Assembly: GCF_002563715.1 (NCBI RefSeq) | Contig: NZ_PDJJ01000001.1 | Coordinates: forward strand, 930,001-994,000 | DNA length: 64,000 bases | Direction: 5' to 3' | DNA from: Isoptericola jiangsuensis | GTDB taxonomy: Bacteria; Actinomycetota; Actinomycetes; Actinomycetales; Cellulomonadaceae | The notes under the pieces: generated by a model | Seen by the model: only the letters and a program-made list of their open reading frames with translations | What the model was told of the DNA's origin: nothing | The model's database searches: none | Part shown: in pieces, positions 43,729 to 54,018 of the stretch | Layout: the number at the start of each line of letters is the position of its first letter | How positions within the stretch are numbered: position 1 is the stretch's first letter | Made by a program: the position numbers and the translations under genes

Positions 43729-43828
43729 GACTCGCGGGAGCCTGCGCCGGGTCGCGGGAGCCTGCGCCGAGTCGCGAGTCAGCGCACGGGGGCGCGAGCC
43801 GGCGCAGGGTGGCGCGAGCCGGTGCGCG
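43729..43828. repeat. 20-bp degenerate tandem repeat, array C (5 units)
   Basis: Units start at 43729, 43749, 43769, 43789 and 43809. The first two differ in only two positions (GACTCGCGGGAGCCTGCGCC-type). The third contains GCGAGTCAGCGCAC, identical to the core of array A, which links this site with 25880-26395. Confidence 0.8.
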
Positions 43829-43855
43829 GGCGACGGCGGTCCGTCGCCGTAGGCT
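43829..43855 (+). promoter_or_regulatory. tsaB promoter with adjacent palindrome
   Basis: GGCGACGG-CGGT-CCGTCGCC (43829-43848) abuts TAGGCT (43850-43855), which ends 6 nt before the tsaB GTG. The palindrome occupies the spacer and could be an operator. Confidence 0.5.
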
Positions 43856-43861
43856 GGTCCC

Positions 43862-44593
43862 GTGGCAGTTCTCGCACTCGACACCTCTGCAGCCGTGACG
43901 GTCTCCCTGGTCGACGACGACGGTGGGCGGCTCGCCGCCCGCAGCGCCGACGAGCGACGCCGGCACGCCGAGTCCCTCGCCCCGATGGTCGAGCAGGTGC
44001 TCGTCGACGCCGGGCTGACGCGCACCGACCTCACGGCCGTCGTCGGCGGCACGGGGCCCGCGCCGTTCACCGGCCTGCGGGTCGGTCTGGTCACGGCGCG
44101 CACGCTCGCCCTCGCGCTCGGCGTCGACGTCCTCGGTGTGCCGAGCGTGGACGCGCTCGCCGCGCAGGCCGTCGCGGACCTGGGTCTCGACCCGGGCGAC
44201 GAGGTGCTCGTCGCGACGGACGCGCGGCGCAAGGAGGTCTACTGGGCCCGCTACCGCGTCGTCGCGCACGAGGGACCGCACGGCGTGCCCGTGGTGGACC
44301 GGCTGCGCGGCCTGGACGTCGGCAAGGCGGCGGACGTCGCCGCCGCGCACCTGGACGCCCCGGCCGAGGACGGCGCGCGGCTCGCCGTCGTCGGCGAGGG
44401 TGCCGTGCTCTACCCGGAGCACCTGCCCGCCGACGAGGACGCCCCGACGGTGCCGGACGCGACCGTGCTGGCGCGGCTCGCGCTGGCGCGCCGCGCGGCG
44501 GGGGAGGACCTCCCCACGGAGCCGCTGTACCTGCGCCGCCCGGACGTCCAGGTGCCGGGAGCGGCGAAGCGGGCGTCGGAGGCGACGGCGTGA
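43862..44593 (+). CDS. tsaB: tRNA t6A synthesis protein TsaB
   Basis: The 243-residue protein is an inactive relative of TsaD (YeaZ family), with the N-terminal LALDTSAAVTVSLVD, GGTGPAPFTGLRVGL and ALAAQAVADL. It is the scaffold partner for TsaD and TsaE. The TAGGCT box 6 nt before GTG 43862 suggests a leaderless transcript separate from alr-tsaE. Its stop overlaps rimI. Confidence 0.94.
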   Translation: MAVLALDTSAAVTVSLVDDDGGRLAARSADERRRHAESLAPMVEQVLVDAGLTRTDLTAVVGGTGPAPFTGLRVGLVTARTLALALGVDVLGVPSVDALAAQAVADLGLDPGDEVLVATDARRKEVYWARYRVVAHEGPHGVPVVDRLRGLDVGKAADVAAAHLDAPAEDGARLAVVGEGAVLYPEHLPADEDAPTVPDATVLARLALARRAAGEDLPTEPLYLRRPDVQVPGAAKRASEATA

Positions 44594-45111
44594 CCGACGA
44601 CCCGCTGCCGGTGCGGCTGCGCCCGCTCGAGTCCGGGGACTTCGACCGGGTGCTGGAGCTGGAGCGCGAGCTGTTCGGCGCCGGCGCGTGGACGTACGGG
44701 ATGCTCGCGGACGAGCTCGCGGGCTACGGGCGCTGGTACGTGGTCGCGGAGGCGGACGACGGCCGCCACGGCGCGGGGCGCCGACCGGTGGTCGGGTACG
44801 CGGGCCTGTGGTTCGACGGCGAGGTCACGCAGGTCATGACGATCGGCACGGCCCGCGAGGTGCAGCGACGCGGCGTGGGCCGCACGCTGCTGCGGGCGCT
44901 GGTGGACCGGTCGCGCGAGCTGCGGGCGCAGGCCGTGTTCCTGGAGGTCGCGGTGGACAACGACCGGGCGATCGCGCTGTACGAGGAGATCGGCTTCGAG
45001 CGGCTCGGGGTGCGCAAGCGCTACTACCAGCCGGAGGACAAGGACGCGTACACGATGCGCCTCGACCTCGCGGCGTCCGCGGCCCGTCCCGGCGAGGGGG
45101 ACGCGGCATGA
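44590..45111 (+). CDS. rimI: [Ribosomal protein S18]-alanine N-acetyltransferase-like protein RimI
   Basis: The 173-residue GNAT protein has the acetyl-CoA motif VQRRGVGRTLLRALV and the RimI-like C-terminus ALYEEIGFERLGVRKRYYQP. It acetylates protein N-termini; S18 is the classic target. It overlaps tsaB (GTGA) and the sulfurtransferase (ATGA). The usual next gene, tsaD, is 14 kb away here. Confidence 0.93.
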   Translation: MTDDPLPVRLRPLESGDFDRVLELERELFGAGAWTYGMLADELAGYGRWYVVAEADDGRHGAGRRPVVGYAGLWFDGEVTQVMTIGTAREVQRRGVGRTLLRALVDRSRELRAQAVFLEVAVDNDRAIALYEEIGFERLGVRKRYYQPEDKDAYTMRLDLAASAARPGEGDAA

Positions 45112-45974
45112 CGGACGACCTGCGTTCCCACGTGCTGGTGGACGTCACGACGCTGGCCGCCGACCTTCAGCTCGGCGGCCTGGAGGACCCGGTCGGCGGC
45201 GCGCCGGTGCTGCTCGACGTCCGGTGGGAGCTGGGCCGCACCGACGGTCGGGACCGGTACGAGGCGGGCCATCTGCCCGGCGCGGTGTTCGTCGACCTGG
45301 AGTCCGAGCTCGCGGCCACGCCGTCCGCCGCCGAGGGGCGGCACCCCCTGCCGTCCGCGTCGGAGTTCCAGGCGGCGGCGCGACGCTGGGGCGTGTCGGA
45401 CGACTCGCGGGTCGTCGTCTACGACGCGGTCGGCGGCACGTCGGCGGCGCGCGCCTGGTGGCTGCTGCGCTGGTTCGGCCACCCCGCCGTGCACCTGCTC
45501 GACGGCGGCCTCGCGGCGTGGGAGCGGGCAGGGTTCCCGCTGGAGACGGGCAGCACGCAGCGCGCCCCGGGGAACCTGCACGTGCACCCCGGCCGGATGC
45601 CGGTGCTCGACGCCGACGACGCCGCGGACCTCGCGGACGACGGCGTGCTCCTCGACGCCCGCGCCGCCGAGCGGTACCGCGGCGAGGTGGAGCCCGTCGA
45701 CCCGCAGGCCGGGCACGTCCCGGGCGCGGTGTCCGCGCCGACGGGCGGCAACCTCGCCGCCGACGGCACGTTCCTGCCGACCGAGGACCTGGAGCGCCGC
45801 TTCGCCGCGCTCGGCGCGACCGACGGCGCGCCGGTGGGCGTCTACTGCGGGTCCGGCGTCACCGCCGCGCACCAGGTCGCGGCCCTCGAGTGCGTCGGCG
45901 TGCGGGCCGCCCTCTATCCGGGCTCCTGGTCGCAGTGGTCGAACGACCCGAGCCGCCCGGTCGCGACGGGCTAG
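45108..45974 (+). CDS. sseA: Sulfurtransferase, 3-mercaptopyruvate type
   Basis: The 288-residue protein has two rhodanese domains; only the second carries the catalytic Cys247 in CGSGVTA, the loop typical of mercaptopyruvate sulfurtransferases rather than the CRKGVTA of thiosulfate enzymes. HLPGAVFVDLESELA and GHVPGAVSAPTGGN mark the two domains. Start ATG 45108 overlaps the rimI stop, so it is co-transcribed with tsaB-rimI. Confidence 0.92.
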   Translation: MTDDLRSHVLVDVTTLAADLQLGGLEDPVGGAPVLLDVRWELGRTDGRDRYEAGHLPGAVFVDLESELAATPSAAEGRHPLPSASEFQAAARRWGVSDDSRVVVYDAVGGTSAARAWWLLRWFGHPAVHLLDGGLAAWERAGFPLETGSTQRAPGNLHVHPGRMPVLDADDAADLADDGVLLDARAAERYRGEVEPVDPQAGHVPGAVSAPTGGNLAADGTFLPTEDLERRFAALGATDGAPVGVYCGSGVTAAHQVAALECVGVRAALYPGSWSQWSNDPSRPVATG

Positions 45975-46063
45975 GCCCGGCCGTCCGGTGCCGTCGTCCT
46001 CGGCCGGTCGGCGTTGTGCGTCTCGTCGGCGACGGAGCGGGCGTGGACGATCGCCCGCGTGGC

Positions 46064-46168
46064 GTGGTGTCGGGGTGTGCCGGTCGCGAGACTGGCTGGG
46101 CCTGGCAGGAGGCCGCGAGGAACGAGCGGCCGAGCGGACGTCTCGCGACCGGCACGCCCCGACACCAC
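46064..46168. repeat. Large palindrome in the convergent sseA/nitroreductase gap
   Basis: Arms 46064-46091 and 46141-46168 match over 28 bp with one G-U pair, around a 49-nt loop. It may serve as a two-way terminator, but the stem and loop are unusually long. Confidence 0.7.
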
Positions 46169-46185
46169 GGTCGGACTGCCCGGCG

Positions 46186-46803
46186 TCAGACGGTCGCGGT
46201 GACCTGGTCGTAGCCGAGGCGCGGGAAGCGCGGGTACGCGGTGCCCTCCCCCTCGACGTGGCCGACGCGCACGACGAGGAGCGACTTCCAGCCGGACTCG
46301 GCGAAGAACTCGGCGTCGGTGGCGTCGAAGTCCATGCCGTCCATGGGGCCGGCGGCGAGGCCGGCGGCGCGCAGGCCGACGACGAGGTAGCCGGCCTGGA
46401 TGAGGGCGCTCTTGCGGGCCATGCCCTCACGGACCTCGGCGGCGCCGTCCAGGTTGTCCTTCACGCCGGGCACGGCGGGGAACAGGGTGTCGAGGTGCTG
46501 GTGGAACGCCGGGTCGGCGGCGAGCACGAGCGAGACGGGCGCCTGGCGGACGCGGTCGGCGTTGCCGTCGGCCATGTGGCGGGCGAGGCGCTCCTTGGCG
46601 TCGTCGGAGCGGACGACCAGCACGCGCAGCGGCAGCGAGTTCATCGCGGTGGGGCCGTACTTGGCGAGGTCCCACGCGGCCTCGAGCTGGGCGTCGGTCA
46701 CGGGCTCGTCCGTGAACTGCTGGGCCGTGCGGGCGGTGCGGAACAGGTGGTCCGCGACCTCGTCGGCGATGGCCAGCGGGGTGGTGGTGAGGGTCTCGGT
46801 CAT
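46186..46803 (-). CDS. Nitroreductase-family protein, malonic semialdehyde reductase (RutE)-like
   Basis: The 205-residue flavin protein resembles RutE-type malonic semialdehyde reductases: FRTARTAQQFTDEPVTD, KYGPTAMNSLPLRVLVV and MARKSALIQAGYLVVGLRAAG. RutE-like enzymes act late in pyrimidine nitrogen salvage, which releases urea or ammonia, so its place near a urea operon is suggestive but no other rut gene is present. ATG 46824 (212 residues) is a possible alternative start. Confidence 0.82.
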   Translation of the reverse strand: MTETLTTTPLAIADEVADHLFRTARTAQQFTDEPVTDAQLEAAWDLAKYGPTAMNSLPLRVLVVRSDDAKERLARHMADGNADRVRQAPVSLVLAADPAFHQHLDTLFPAVPGVKDNLDGAAEVREGMARKSALIQAGYLVVGLRAAGLAAGPMDGMDFDATDAEFFAESGWKSLLVVRVGHVEGEGTAYPRFPRLGYDQVTATV

Positions 46804-46877
46804 GCCCCGGGCAACGACTTCCATGCAAGTGGATCTTCCCGCCGGGCATGTGGTGTCGGACACACGCCCCGCGGGGC

Positions 46878-47933
46878 TCAGAGCTCCCCGACGAGGTCGA
46901 AGTCGAACCCGTCGGCGCGCGCCAGGTAGAGGCGGTGCTCGGCGTGGTTGCCGCGGAACTCCATCCGACCGCGCGGCCCCTCGTAGGCCAGGCCGTCCAC
47001 GCTGCGGTCGGTCGCGGCGACGGCGGGGCTGCCGGCCCGCTCGACGATGGTGCGCAGGGCGAAGATCCCCTCGTAGCAGGCCTCGGCGGCGGCGCCGACG
47101 GCGGGCGCGCCGTGCCCGTGGTGCGACAGGTACCGGCCGACGAGGTCGAGGGCCTCGCCGGTGGCGAGGCTGCGGAACCAGCCGCCGGTGGAGAACAGGT
47201 TCGCGGTGGCGGCGGCCCCGCTGCCCATGAGCATGTTCTCCTCCATGAGCGTGCTCAGCCGCACGACGCGCTCGTGCAGGCCGCGGCGCGCGAACGCGCG
47301 GTTGAACCGGACCCCGTTCTGCCCGACCATCAGCACGAGCACGCCCTGGGCGCCGGAGGACTCGATCTCGGCGAGGACCTGCGCGAGCTGGACGGCGGTG
47401 GGGCCCTGCTCGGGCAGGAACCGGGCGCCCACGAACTGCACACCGAGGGAGGTGAGCTGGGCGGCGAGCACCTGCGCGGTGCGGCGGGGCCACGCGTAGT
47501 CGTCCCCGACGACGTACCAGCGGCACGTCCCGGCCTCGGCGCGCAGCCGCGCGACGGCGGGGAAGAGCTGCGCGGACGGCACCTCGCCGGTGACGTACAG
47601 GCCGGGGCGGGTCTCGGCGCCCTCGTAGGCGGCGGGGTAGACGTAGGGCACCCGCCGCTGGACGAGGGGGACGACGGCGTTGCGCACAGCGGAGGTGTGC
47701 CAGCCGGTGAGCGCGTGGAGGCGACCGGCGTCGAGGGCGCGCGCGAGCTGGGTGCGGAGCGCGGCGCGGGGCTGGCCGGCGTCCAGCAGCTCGGCGCGCA
47801 CGGGTCGACCCAGGATGCCGCCGGTGGCGTTGAGCTCGGCGACCGCGAGCTCGGTGACGGCCTGGCAGGAGGGGCCGTAGATCCCGCCGGGTCCCTGAAA
47901 GTGCAACAGCGTTCCGACCACGAATTCCGACAT
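46878..47933 (-). CDS. Cytosolic AmiC/UrtA-like ligand-binding protein
   Basis: The 351-residue protein has the type I periplasmic-binding fold found in AmiC and branched-chain/urea-binding proteins: GTLLHFQGPGGIYGPSCQAV, then ELNATGGILGRPV and YVVGDDYAWPRRT. It has no signal peptide or lipobox; the sequence goes straight into the first strand (MSEFVVGTLL). It is therefore likely an intracellular sensor, as AmiC is for amides. GAGG precedes ATG 47933. It is divergent from a MarR regulator, 107 bp apart. Ligand is unknown; urea or a small amide is the obvious guess. Confidence 0.82.
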   Translation of the reverse strand: MSEFVVGTLLHFQGPGGIYGPSCQAVTELAVAELNATGGILGRPVRAELLDAGQPRAALRTQLARALDAGRLHALTGWHTSAVRNAVVPLVQRRVPYVYPAAYEGAETRPGLYVTGEVPSAQLFPAVARLRAEAGTCRWYVVGDDYAWPRRTAQVLAAQLTSLGVQFVGARFLPEQGPTAVQLAQVLAEIESSGAQGVLVLMVGQNGVRFNRAFARRGLHERVVRLSTLMEENMLMGSGAAATANLFSTGGWFRSLATGEALDLVGRYLSHHGHGAPAVGAAAEACYEGIFALRTIVERAGSPAVAATDRSVDGLAYEGPRGRMEFRGNHAEHRLYLARADGFDFDLVGEL

Positions 47934-47986
47934 CGTGCCTCGCCGTGGGTGGCGCCCGCTCACGGGCTCGGGCCTGCGTTGGCGGG

Positions 47987-47993
47987 TAGTCTA
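47987..47993. promoter_or_regulatory. Shared -10 region of the divergent sensor and MarR genes
   Basis: TAGTCTA contains TAGTCT on the plus strand and TAGACT on the minus strand, so the two promoters may overlap and compete. Confidence 0.35.
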
Positions 47994-48040
47994 CGAGCGA
48001 GGACGAGGGTGACGACGGACCGGACTGGCAGGTGAGACGG

Positions 48041-48445
48041 ATGGCCACGCGCAGCACTCCCGCGCACGACGTGTCGGGCGCCGTCGCCGTCGCGATGCTC
48101 CGCGAGACGGTGCTGGCCGCGCGACGCGCCTCCCGCGACGCGTCGGCCGTGCTGGCGCGCGAGGGTGCGTCGCTGGACGAGTGGATGATCCTGGACGTCC
48201 TCGGCGACGAGGACGGCCTGACGATGTCCCAGTTGCGCGAGTCCCTGCTGGTCGACAAGGCGACGCTGGGCCGGCGGGTCGACGCCCTGGTGACGCGGGC
48301 GCTGGTCTACCGCGAGGTGGACGGTGTGGACCGACGCGTCATCCGCGTCTACCTGTCCTCACGCGGCCGCGACGTCCTGGCCCGGCTCACCACGAGACTG
48401 GCGGCGCAGCACGAGCACGCCGACGCCCCAGACGACGACCAGTAG
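48041..48445 (+). CDS. MarR-family transcriptional regulator
   Basis: The 134-residue protein has a winged-helix DNA-binding core: LDEWMILDVLGDEDGLTMSQLR, LLVDKATLGRRVDALVTRAL and REVDGVDRRVIRVYLSSRGRD (shown in pieces). Such regulators bind as dimers to palindromes. It could control the sensor gene, the urea operon, or itself; no site is proven. ATG 48041 has GGTGAG well spaced; GTG 48032 is the alternative. Its last 87 bp overlap the convergent nickel-permease gene. Confidence 0.85.
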   Translation: MATRSTPAHDVSGAVAVAMLRETVLAARRASRDASAVLAREGASLDEWMILDVLGDEDGLTMSQLRESLLVDKATLGRRVDALVTRALVYREVDGVDRRVIRVYLSSRGRDVLARLTTRLAAQHEHADAPDDDQ

Positions 48446-49384
48446 GCCCGTCAGGACGAACCCGTACGGGTCGAGGTCGGCGGCCGCCCCGGGCAGTCCG
48501 GCGGCGGGGGACCAGGACTCCGCGAGGGTCTGCACGAGCGTGAGGACGGCGATGCCGAACGCGGCGAGCGCCGACGCCCCGGTGACGACGACGTCGTAGC
48601 CGGTCCCGGGGCGGCCACCGGTGGCGCCGGGCGCGCCGGCGTAGACGCGGCGCGCGACGGAGCCCTGCGCGGAGTCGAGCAGGGACATGCCCGACGCGAA
48701 CAGCAGGGCGAGGGGGACGGCCGCGACCCAGCTCTGCTGCTCCAGGGTGACGGCGGTGGCGGTGGCGAGCAGCCCGACGGACGTCGCGGTGTCGAACCCG
48801 AGGCCGAACAGCAGGCCGACGCCGTACATGCGGCGGGGCCGGTCGGTCGCCCACTCGAAGCGCCGCAGCGCCCAGCTGACGGGCCCGCCCACCCGCACGG
48901 CGCTGGTCCGGTCGCCGACGGCGCGGCGGGTGCGCAGCGCGCGCCGCAGCAGCACCACGTTGATCGTGCCGAGGACGAGCAGGAACGTGCTGGCCACCAG
49001 CGGGCCCCAGAGCCCGGTGACGCGCCGCAGGAGGGAGCCGTCGTCGTCCATCATCCCGGCGAGCGCGGCGACCCCGACGGCGAGCAGCGCGGCGGACACC
49101 ACGACGACCGTCGAGTGCCCGAGGGAGAACCACAGCCCGACGCCGTGCGGGTCGCGGCCGGTGCGCACGAGCCGTCGGGTGGTGTTGTCGATGGCGGCGA
49201 TGTGGTCGGGGTCGAAGGCGTGGCGCAGCCCGAGCCCGTAGGCGGTGAGCGCGGTCGCCCACGTGAGGGCTCCGGCCCCGCCGGCGAGGAACGTCGCGGC
49301 GAGCGCCGCGAGCGCCGCGACGTGCAGGCCGACGACGACGGGGACGGTGACCGAGCGGTGCGTGGTGGGCGTGGCGGTGGTCAT
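48359..49384 (-). CDS. NiCoT-family nickel/cobalt permease
   Basis: The 341-residue membrane protein has the family signature RHAFDPDHIAAIDNTTR with metal-binding His55 and Asp60-His61, then WFSLGHSTVVV, GLGFDTATSVGLL and GMSLLDSAQGS. About eight membrane segments are visible. Its position as last gene after ureD, overlapping it by ATGA, indicates nickel supply for urease. The 3' end overlaps marR on the opposite strand. Confidence 0.92.
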   Translation of the reverse strand: MTTATPTTHRSVTVPVVVGLHVAALAALAATFLAGGAGALTWATALTAYGLGLRHAFDPDHIAAIDNTTRRLVRTGRDPHGVGLWFSLGHSTVVVVSAALLAVGVAALAGMMDDDGSLLRRVTGLWGPLVASTFLLVLGTINVVLLRRALRTRRAVGDRTSAVRVGGPVSWALRRFEWATDRPRRMYGVGLLFGLGFDTATSVGLLATATAVTLEQQSWVAAVPLALLFASGMSLLDSAQGSVARRVYAGAPGATGGRPGTGYDVVVTGASALAAFGIAVLTLVQTLAESWSPAAGLPGAAADLDPYGFVLTGLLVVVWGVGVLVLRRQSRGEPGQDVAAA

Positions 49385-50151
49385 GCTTCCTCCGGGTGGC
49401 GGGTCGCCGGGTCGGGTGCCGGGCGGTCCAGGGGGCTGACGTGCGTGGCCGTGCCGAGCCATCGCACGAGGGTGCCGCCGCGCTCCAGGTGGAGCGTGGC
49501 GACGTCGGGGTCGTGCAGGGTGGACCGGGGCGGTGCCGGTTCCTCGTCGGTGGGGGTGCCGTGCAGGTCGGCGACGGTGTCCAGGACGCGATGGGTTCCC
49601 AGCACGCCGGGCACGGGGCGGGCGCCGTCGGCGGCGAGCTCCTCGACGAGCAGCGGCCCGTCGTCGTCGTGCACGACGCTGCGCACGACGACGTGGCCGC
49701 CGTGCTCCCCGCTGCGGCCGAGCACCGTGGTCTCGCGCAGGTGCAGGCGCGACCCGGCGGCGAGGTGCACGGTGGTGGTCCGGGTGACGTCGGCGCCGGT
49801 GGCGACGACGAGCGGGAGCCCGGCCCAGTCCAGGCTCGCGCCCACCCCGAGCCGCACGTGGACGTCCCACCGGCAGCCCAGCCCGTCGCCGTCGTAGGCG
49901 ACGGTCCCGCCGACGTCGAGGAGCGCCAGGGCCAGGCCGTCGTCGACGTCGACCGTCACGACGACGTGGTCGCCGCCGAGCAGGAGGGCACCCTGCGCGA
50001 CGAGCGCGACCGTGGCGACGGCGGGGCCGTGGGACACCCGGCGGGCGGCGAGCAGGCCGTCGACGGTGGTGACGCGCACGGGGGCGCCGGGCGCGGCGGC
50101 CGCCCGGACGTGCACGGACGTCCGGGCGGGGGCGCTCGTCGGGCGCAGCAC
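49381..50151 (-). CDS. ureD: Urease accessory protein UreD
   Basis: The 256-residue protein is divergent, as UreD usually is, but has the expected segments GALLLGGDHVVVTVDVDDG, DVHVRLGVGASLDWAGLPLVV (in pieces) and GSRLHLRETTVLGRSGEHGG. UreD forms the scaffold that joins UreF-UreG to apo-urease. GTG 50151 was chosen: GAGGA is well spaced and it begins 10 nt after the ureG stop. Confidence 0.85.
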   Translation of the reverse strand: MLRPTSAPARTSVHVRAAAAPGAPVRVTTVDGLLAARRVSHGPAVATVALVAQGALLLGGDHVVVTVDVDDGLALALLDVGGTVAYDGDGLGCRWDVHVRLGVGASLDWAGLPLVVATGADVTRTTTVHLAAGSRLHLRETTVLGRSGEHGGHVVVRSVVHDDDGPLLVEELAADGARPVPGVLGTHRVLDTVADLHGTPTDEEPAPPRSTLHDPDVATLHLERGGTLVRWLGTATHVSPLDRPAPDPATRHPEEA

Positions 50152-50161
50152 GGCGGCGTCC

Positions 50162-50911
50162 TCAGTGGGTGTGCGCCGGGGCGCCGCCGGCGTGGTCGTG
50201 GACGTATCCGCCGCCGGGCGCGGTGTCGTCGGCGTGGAAGTGCGGGGCCATGGGTCCGGGGTCCTGGGCGACGTGCTGCCCGGCCCGGAACGTGGCCAGC
50301 ACCCCGAGCACCCAGCCGCGCAGCTCGGCGACGGACGCCGGGTCGGTGCGGGAGAGCGCCACGACGGCGCGTCCGTCACGCGCGGCCGACGCGTCGGCGA
50401 CCATCCGGTCGACGTCCACGCCGACGTGCGGGGCGAGGTCGGTCTTGTTGACGACGAGCAGGTCGGCGCGGCCGATGCCGGGCCCGCCCTTGCGGGCGAC
50501 GTCGCCGCCGCCGGCGACGTCGAGCACGAAGACCTGCGCGTCCACCAGGGCGGGGGAGAACGTGGCGGTGAGGTTGTCCCCGCCGGACTCGATGACGACG
50601 AGGTCCAGCGGCGCGAAGTCGCGTTCGAGGTCCTCGGCGGCCAGGAGGTTCGCGGTGACGTCGTCGCGGATCGCGGTGTGGGGGCAGGCGCCCGTCTCGA
50701 CGGCACGGATCCGGTCCGGGTCGAGCACGCCCTCGGAGCGCAGGAACCGGGCGTCCTCGTCGGTGTAGATGTCGTTGGTGATGACGCCGAGCGCGAGCTC
50801 GTCGGCCAGCGCGCGGCACAGGGTGGCGATGAGGGACGACTTGCCGACCCCGACGGGTCCGGCGATGCCGAGGCGCAGGGCGCGGGTCGTGTTCTCGATG
50901 GTGTCAGGCAC
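50162..50911 (-). CDS. ureG: Urease accessory GTPase UreG with His-rich C-terminal tail
   Basis: The 249-residue SIMIBI GTPase has the P-loop [12 protein letters not shown] (15-26), the metal-binding Cys76-Pro-His78, [13 protein letters not shown] and [12 protein letters not shown]. It delivers nickel to urease in a GTP-dependent step. The last 27 residues (from MAPHFHADD to the C-terminus) carry six His in three HxH pairs. UreG is normally about 205-225 residues without this tail. No ureE is present, so the tail may store or bind nickel. It overlaps ureF by 8 bp. Confidence 0.96.
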   Translation of the reverse strand: MPDTIENTTRALRLGIAGPVGVGKSSLIATLCRALADELALGVITNDIYTDEDARFLRSEGVLDPDRIRAVETGACPHTAIRDDVTANLLAAEDLERDFAPLDLVVIESGGDNLTATFSPALVDAQVFVLDVAGGGDVARKGGPGIGRADLLVVNKTDLAPHVGVDVDRMVADASAARDGRAVVALSRTDPASVAELRGWVLGVLATFRAGQHVAQDPGPMAPHFHADDTAPGGGYVHDHAGGAPAHTH

Positions 50912-51602
50912 GGAACAACCTCTGGTTCGTCAGGGCGTGGGCCTGCGCCCAGCCTTCGGTCTGCGGGGCGCCGGAGGCGGGGACGTCCTCCGGGGTGGTG
51001 CACGCCGCGACGAGGGGCACGAGCTCCTCGGCGGCGGCGCACGCGTCCAGGACCCACCGTGCGGGCACGAGGGGGTCGCAGGGCGCGAGCTTGAGGAACG
51101 CCGACGCCGCGGTCTGGGCGTCGTCGTAGACGGTGAGCCGGACGACGTCGGCCGGGGGCAGGCCGGTCGCGGCGGCCACGCCTCCCAGCACGACGGCGCG
51201 CGGCAGGGGGCCGTGCGCCGCCTCGTGGGCGACGAGCGCGCGCACCGCCGGCGCGGCGGGCCACAGGGTGCGCGCCACCCGCAGGTAGCCGCGCCCCAGC
51301 AGCCGGGCGGCGTCGCGCAGGGCGGGGGCCGGCGTCCGCGCCGCCCACGCGGCGACGACGGCACCGATCGGGGGCACCGCGGCCGGCTCGGCCGTGGCCA
51401 GGACCTTCGCGGCGACGACGGCGGTGCCCGCCTCGACGAGGCTCACGGTCGTCGCGCGGCCGATCATCCAGGCGGGCACGTCGCGCTCGGGCAGGCCGCC
51501 GAGCAGCGCCGGCTCGAGGCTCGCGGAGTGCGCGTGCCCGCCGCCGGGCAGGCGGGCGTCCGCCAGGAGCATGGCGACCGAGAGGGCGTGCGGTGAGGTC
51601 AT
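50904..51602 (-). CDS. ureF: Urease accessory protein UreF
   Basis: The 232-residue all-helical protein has [21 protein letters not shown] at the N-terminus (pieces: LPGGGHAHS) and [18 protein letters not shown] and TNQRLFRA at the C-terminus. UreF links UreD and UreG in the activation complex. It starts 8 nt after the ureC stop. UreF families diverge strongly; context makes the call secure. Confidence 0.9.
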   Translation of the reverse strand: MTSPHALSVAMLLADARLPGGGHAHSASLEPALLGGLPERDVPAWMIGRATTVSLVEAGTAVVAAKVLATAEPAAVPPIGAVVAAWAARTPAPALRDAARLLGRGYLRVARTLWPAAPAVRALVAHEAAHGPLPRAVVLGGVAAATGLPPADVVRLTVYDDAQTAASAFLKLAPCDPLVPARWVLDACAAAEELVPLVAACTTPEDVPASGAPQTEGWAQAHALTNQRLFRA

Positions 51603-51610
51603 GGGCCGCC

Positions 51611-53313
<1,703 letters not shown>

Positions 53314-53314
<1 letters not shown>

Positions 53315-53679
53315 CAGCGGGCCTCGCCCTCGGTCGCGACGGGACCCAGCTCGCCGCCGTCCGTCCTGCCGCGCTGCAGGCCCGGCACGCGGCGGGCCCC
53401 GCGCAGCGTCACGACGTCCACCTCCCGGCTGGCGCCCGGCTCGAACCGCTGCGAGGTGCCGGCGGGGATGTCGAGCCGGAACCCGTGGGCGCGCCCGCGG
53501 TCCATCTCCAGGGCCGGGTTGGCGTCCGGCAGGTGCAGGTGGGACCCCACCTGCACGGGCCGGTCGCCGGTGTTGACGACGACGAGCCGGCGCCGCTCGT
53601 GCGGCGGACGGACGTTGAGCTCGATCCGGCCGGCGGCGGTGCGCACCGCTCCCGGACCGGACGACGACGTGCTGGGCAC
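53314..53679 (-). CDS. ureB: Urease beta subunit
   Basis: The 121-residue structural subunit has the conserved [22 protein letters not shown] (pieces: [14 protein letters not shown]) and [15 protein letters not shown]; the usual motif is GSHxHFxExNxAL, here with Leu-Pro-Asp. GTG 53679 follows AGGAGGTCCC, a perfect ribosome binding site, 8 nt after ureA. Confidence 0.95.
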
Positions 53680-53687
53680 GGGACCTC

Positions 53688-53990
<303 letters not shown>

Positions 53991-54018
53991 GACGGCTCCC
54001 TCCGGGGCGCGGGGCGGG

